Positions 53,107 through 53,241 of a DNA stretch of 53,241 bases are shown in pieces (the stretch's first letter is position 1; each line of letters starts with the position of its first letter). A model generated the notes under the pieces. The model was not told the DNA's origin, made no database searches, and saw nothing but the letters and a program-made list of their open reading frames with translations. The DNA comes from a virus. The translations under genes and the position numbers were made by a program. The DNA lies in IMG/VR virus record IMGVR_UViG_3300007619_000003, positions 1 through 53,241 of that record; one strand, given 5' to 3'.

Positions 53107-53241
53107 CCGCCTGCGCGTTCCCGTCGGTCCCGAGCTTCGGGCTATCAGTCCCGACGCCGGTCGTCCCCGCGGTCCCGGGGCTGCCGGGGATCACCCTCTC
53201 CGGCGCGCTCGCGGCGCTCCCTGGGGTCCCGTCGGTCCCGA
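53103..53241 (+). CDS. Pro/Val-rich protein, 3' end outside window
   Basis: ATG 53103 overlaps the spike stop (ATGA). Forty-six residues are visible, with repeated Pro-(Ser/Ala/Gly)-Val-Pro and Val-Pro-Gly-Leu-Pro-Gly units and Cys4. Small Pro-rich proteins often follow gp45-type genes. Its frame continues exactly into the Gly-rich ORF at the left edge if the ends are joined, giving a 216-aa product. Confidence 0.55.
   Translation, partial: MTACAFPSVPSFGLSVPTPVVPAVPGLPGITLSGALAALPGVPSVP

Noticed and set aside
1-53241. tRNA genes, Mu-type transposase or integrase
   Set aside because: No tRNA-like cloverleaf and no DDE transposase, tyrosine or serine recombinase motif was noticed, despite Mu-like virion genes; a covariance-model and profile search would be decisive.

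Overview
The window is GC-rich phage DNA with almost no non-coding sequence. Most genes overlap their neighbour through ATGA, GTGA or TGATG junctions. Head and tail genes follow the order and families of Mu-like myoviruses: gp29-type portal, F-type head protein, gpI-type protease with a nested scaffold, major capsid protein, gp36-like, gpG-like, contractile tail sheath, tube, frameshifted tail assembly chaperone, tape measure, gpN, gpP and gp45. No Mu transposase, integrase, tRNA or CRISPR was recognised. A lipoprotein with Cys-rich repeats (16219-16731) resembles secreted proteins of Myxococcota; this is a weak hint to the host. Mature virion genes, lysis genes, replication genes and a DNA-modification cassette are all present, so the window is most or all of one genome. 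The partial ORF at the right edge would run in frame into the partial Gly-rich ORF at the left edge if the ends were joined.

Layout. 1-2.9 kb (+): end of a Gly-rich virion protein, small proteins, M15 endolysin, holin-like protein and a lytic-transglycosylase-like protein. 2.5-5.0 kb (-): putative appendage genes, including a LamG-like protein and a tandem pair of paralogues, with their own promoter. 5.0-17.0 kb (-): one long early-type operon of many small unknowns, a DUF932-like protein, a possible annealing protein, and a Mre11/SbcD plus Rad50/SbcC pair. 17.0-19.0 kb: divergent control region, then a RepA/DnaB-type helicase (+). 19.0-19.6 kb: non-coding, with repeated iteron-like sites and A/T-rich patches, the best origin candidate. 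19.6-26.7 kb (+): small, often zinc-binding proteins, a HerA-type ATPase, a RuvC-like resolvase and a candidate Acb2-like anti-CBASS protein. 26.8-29.6 kb (+): XRE regulator, ParB-domain protein, C5 cytosine methyltransferase and a CmoA-like enzyme. 29.6-34.4 kb: terminase subunits and small genes. 34.5-53.2 kb (+): head, tail and baseplate genes.

The most interesting part is 27112-29596. A complete cytosine-C5 methyltransferase carries Arg where motif X normally has its invariant Asn (Leu-Gly-Arg-Ala-Val-Pro-Pro). It is translationally coupled to a homologue of CmoA, the enzyme that makes carboxy-S-adenosylmethionine from SAM and prephenate. Changing that same Asn to Lys or Arg is known, from engineered M.MpeI, to turn a methyltransferase into a carboxymethyltransferase. 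The cassette therefore predicts a natural phage system that writes 5-carboxymethylcytosine into DNA. One caveat is that the CmoA-like protein lacks the Arg equivalent to E. coli Arg199.

Regulation. Several genes have a -10-like TA(C/A)(C/G/A)(C/T)T hexamer only 6-10 nt before the start codon, often with a -35 element 17 nt further upstream, which suggests leaderless transcripts. Two late promoters share a long extended upstream element. A perfect 28-bp dyad covers the -10 and start region of the recombination operon.
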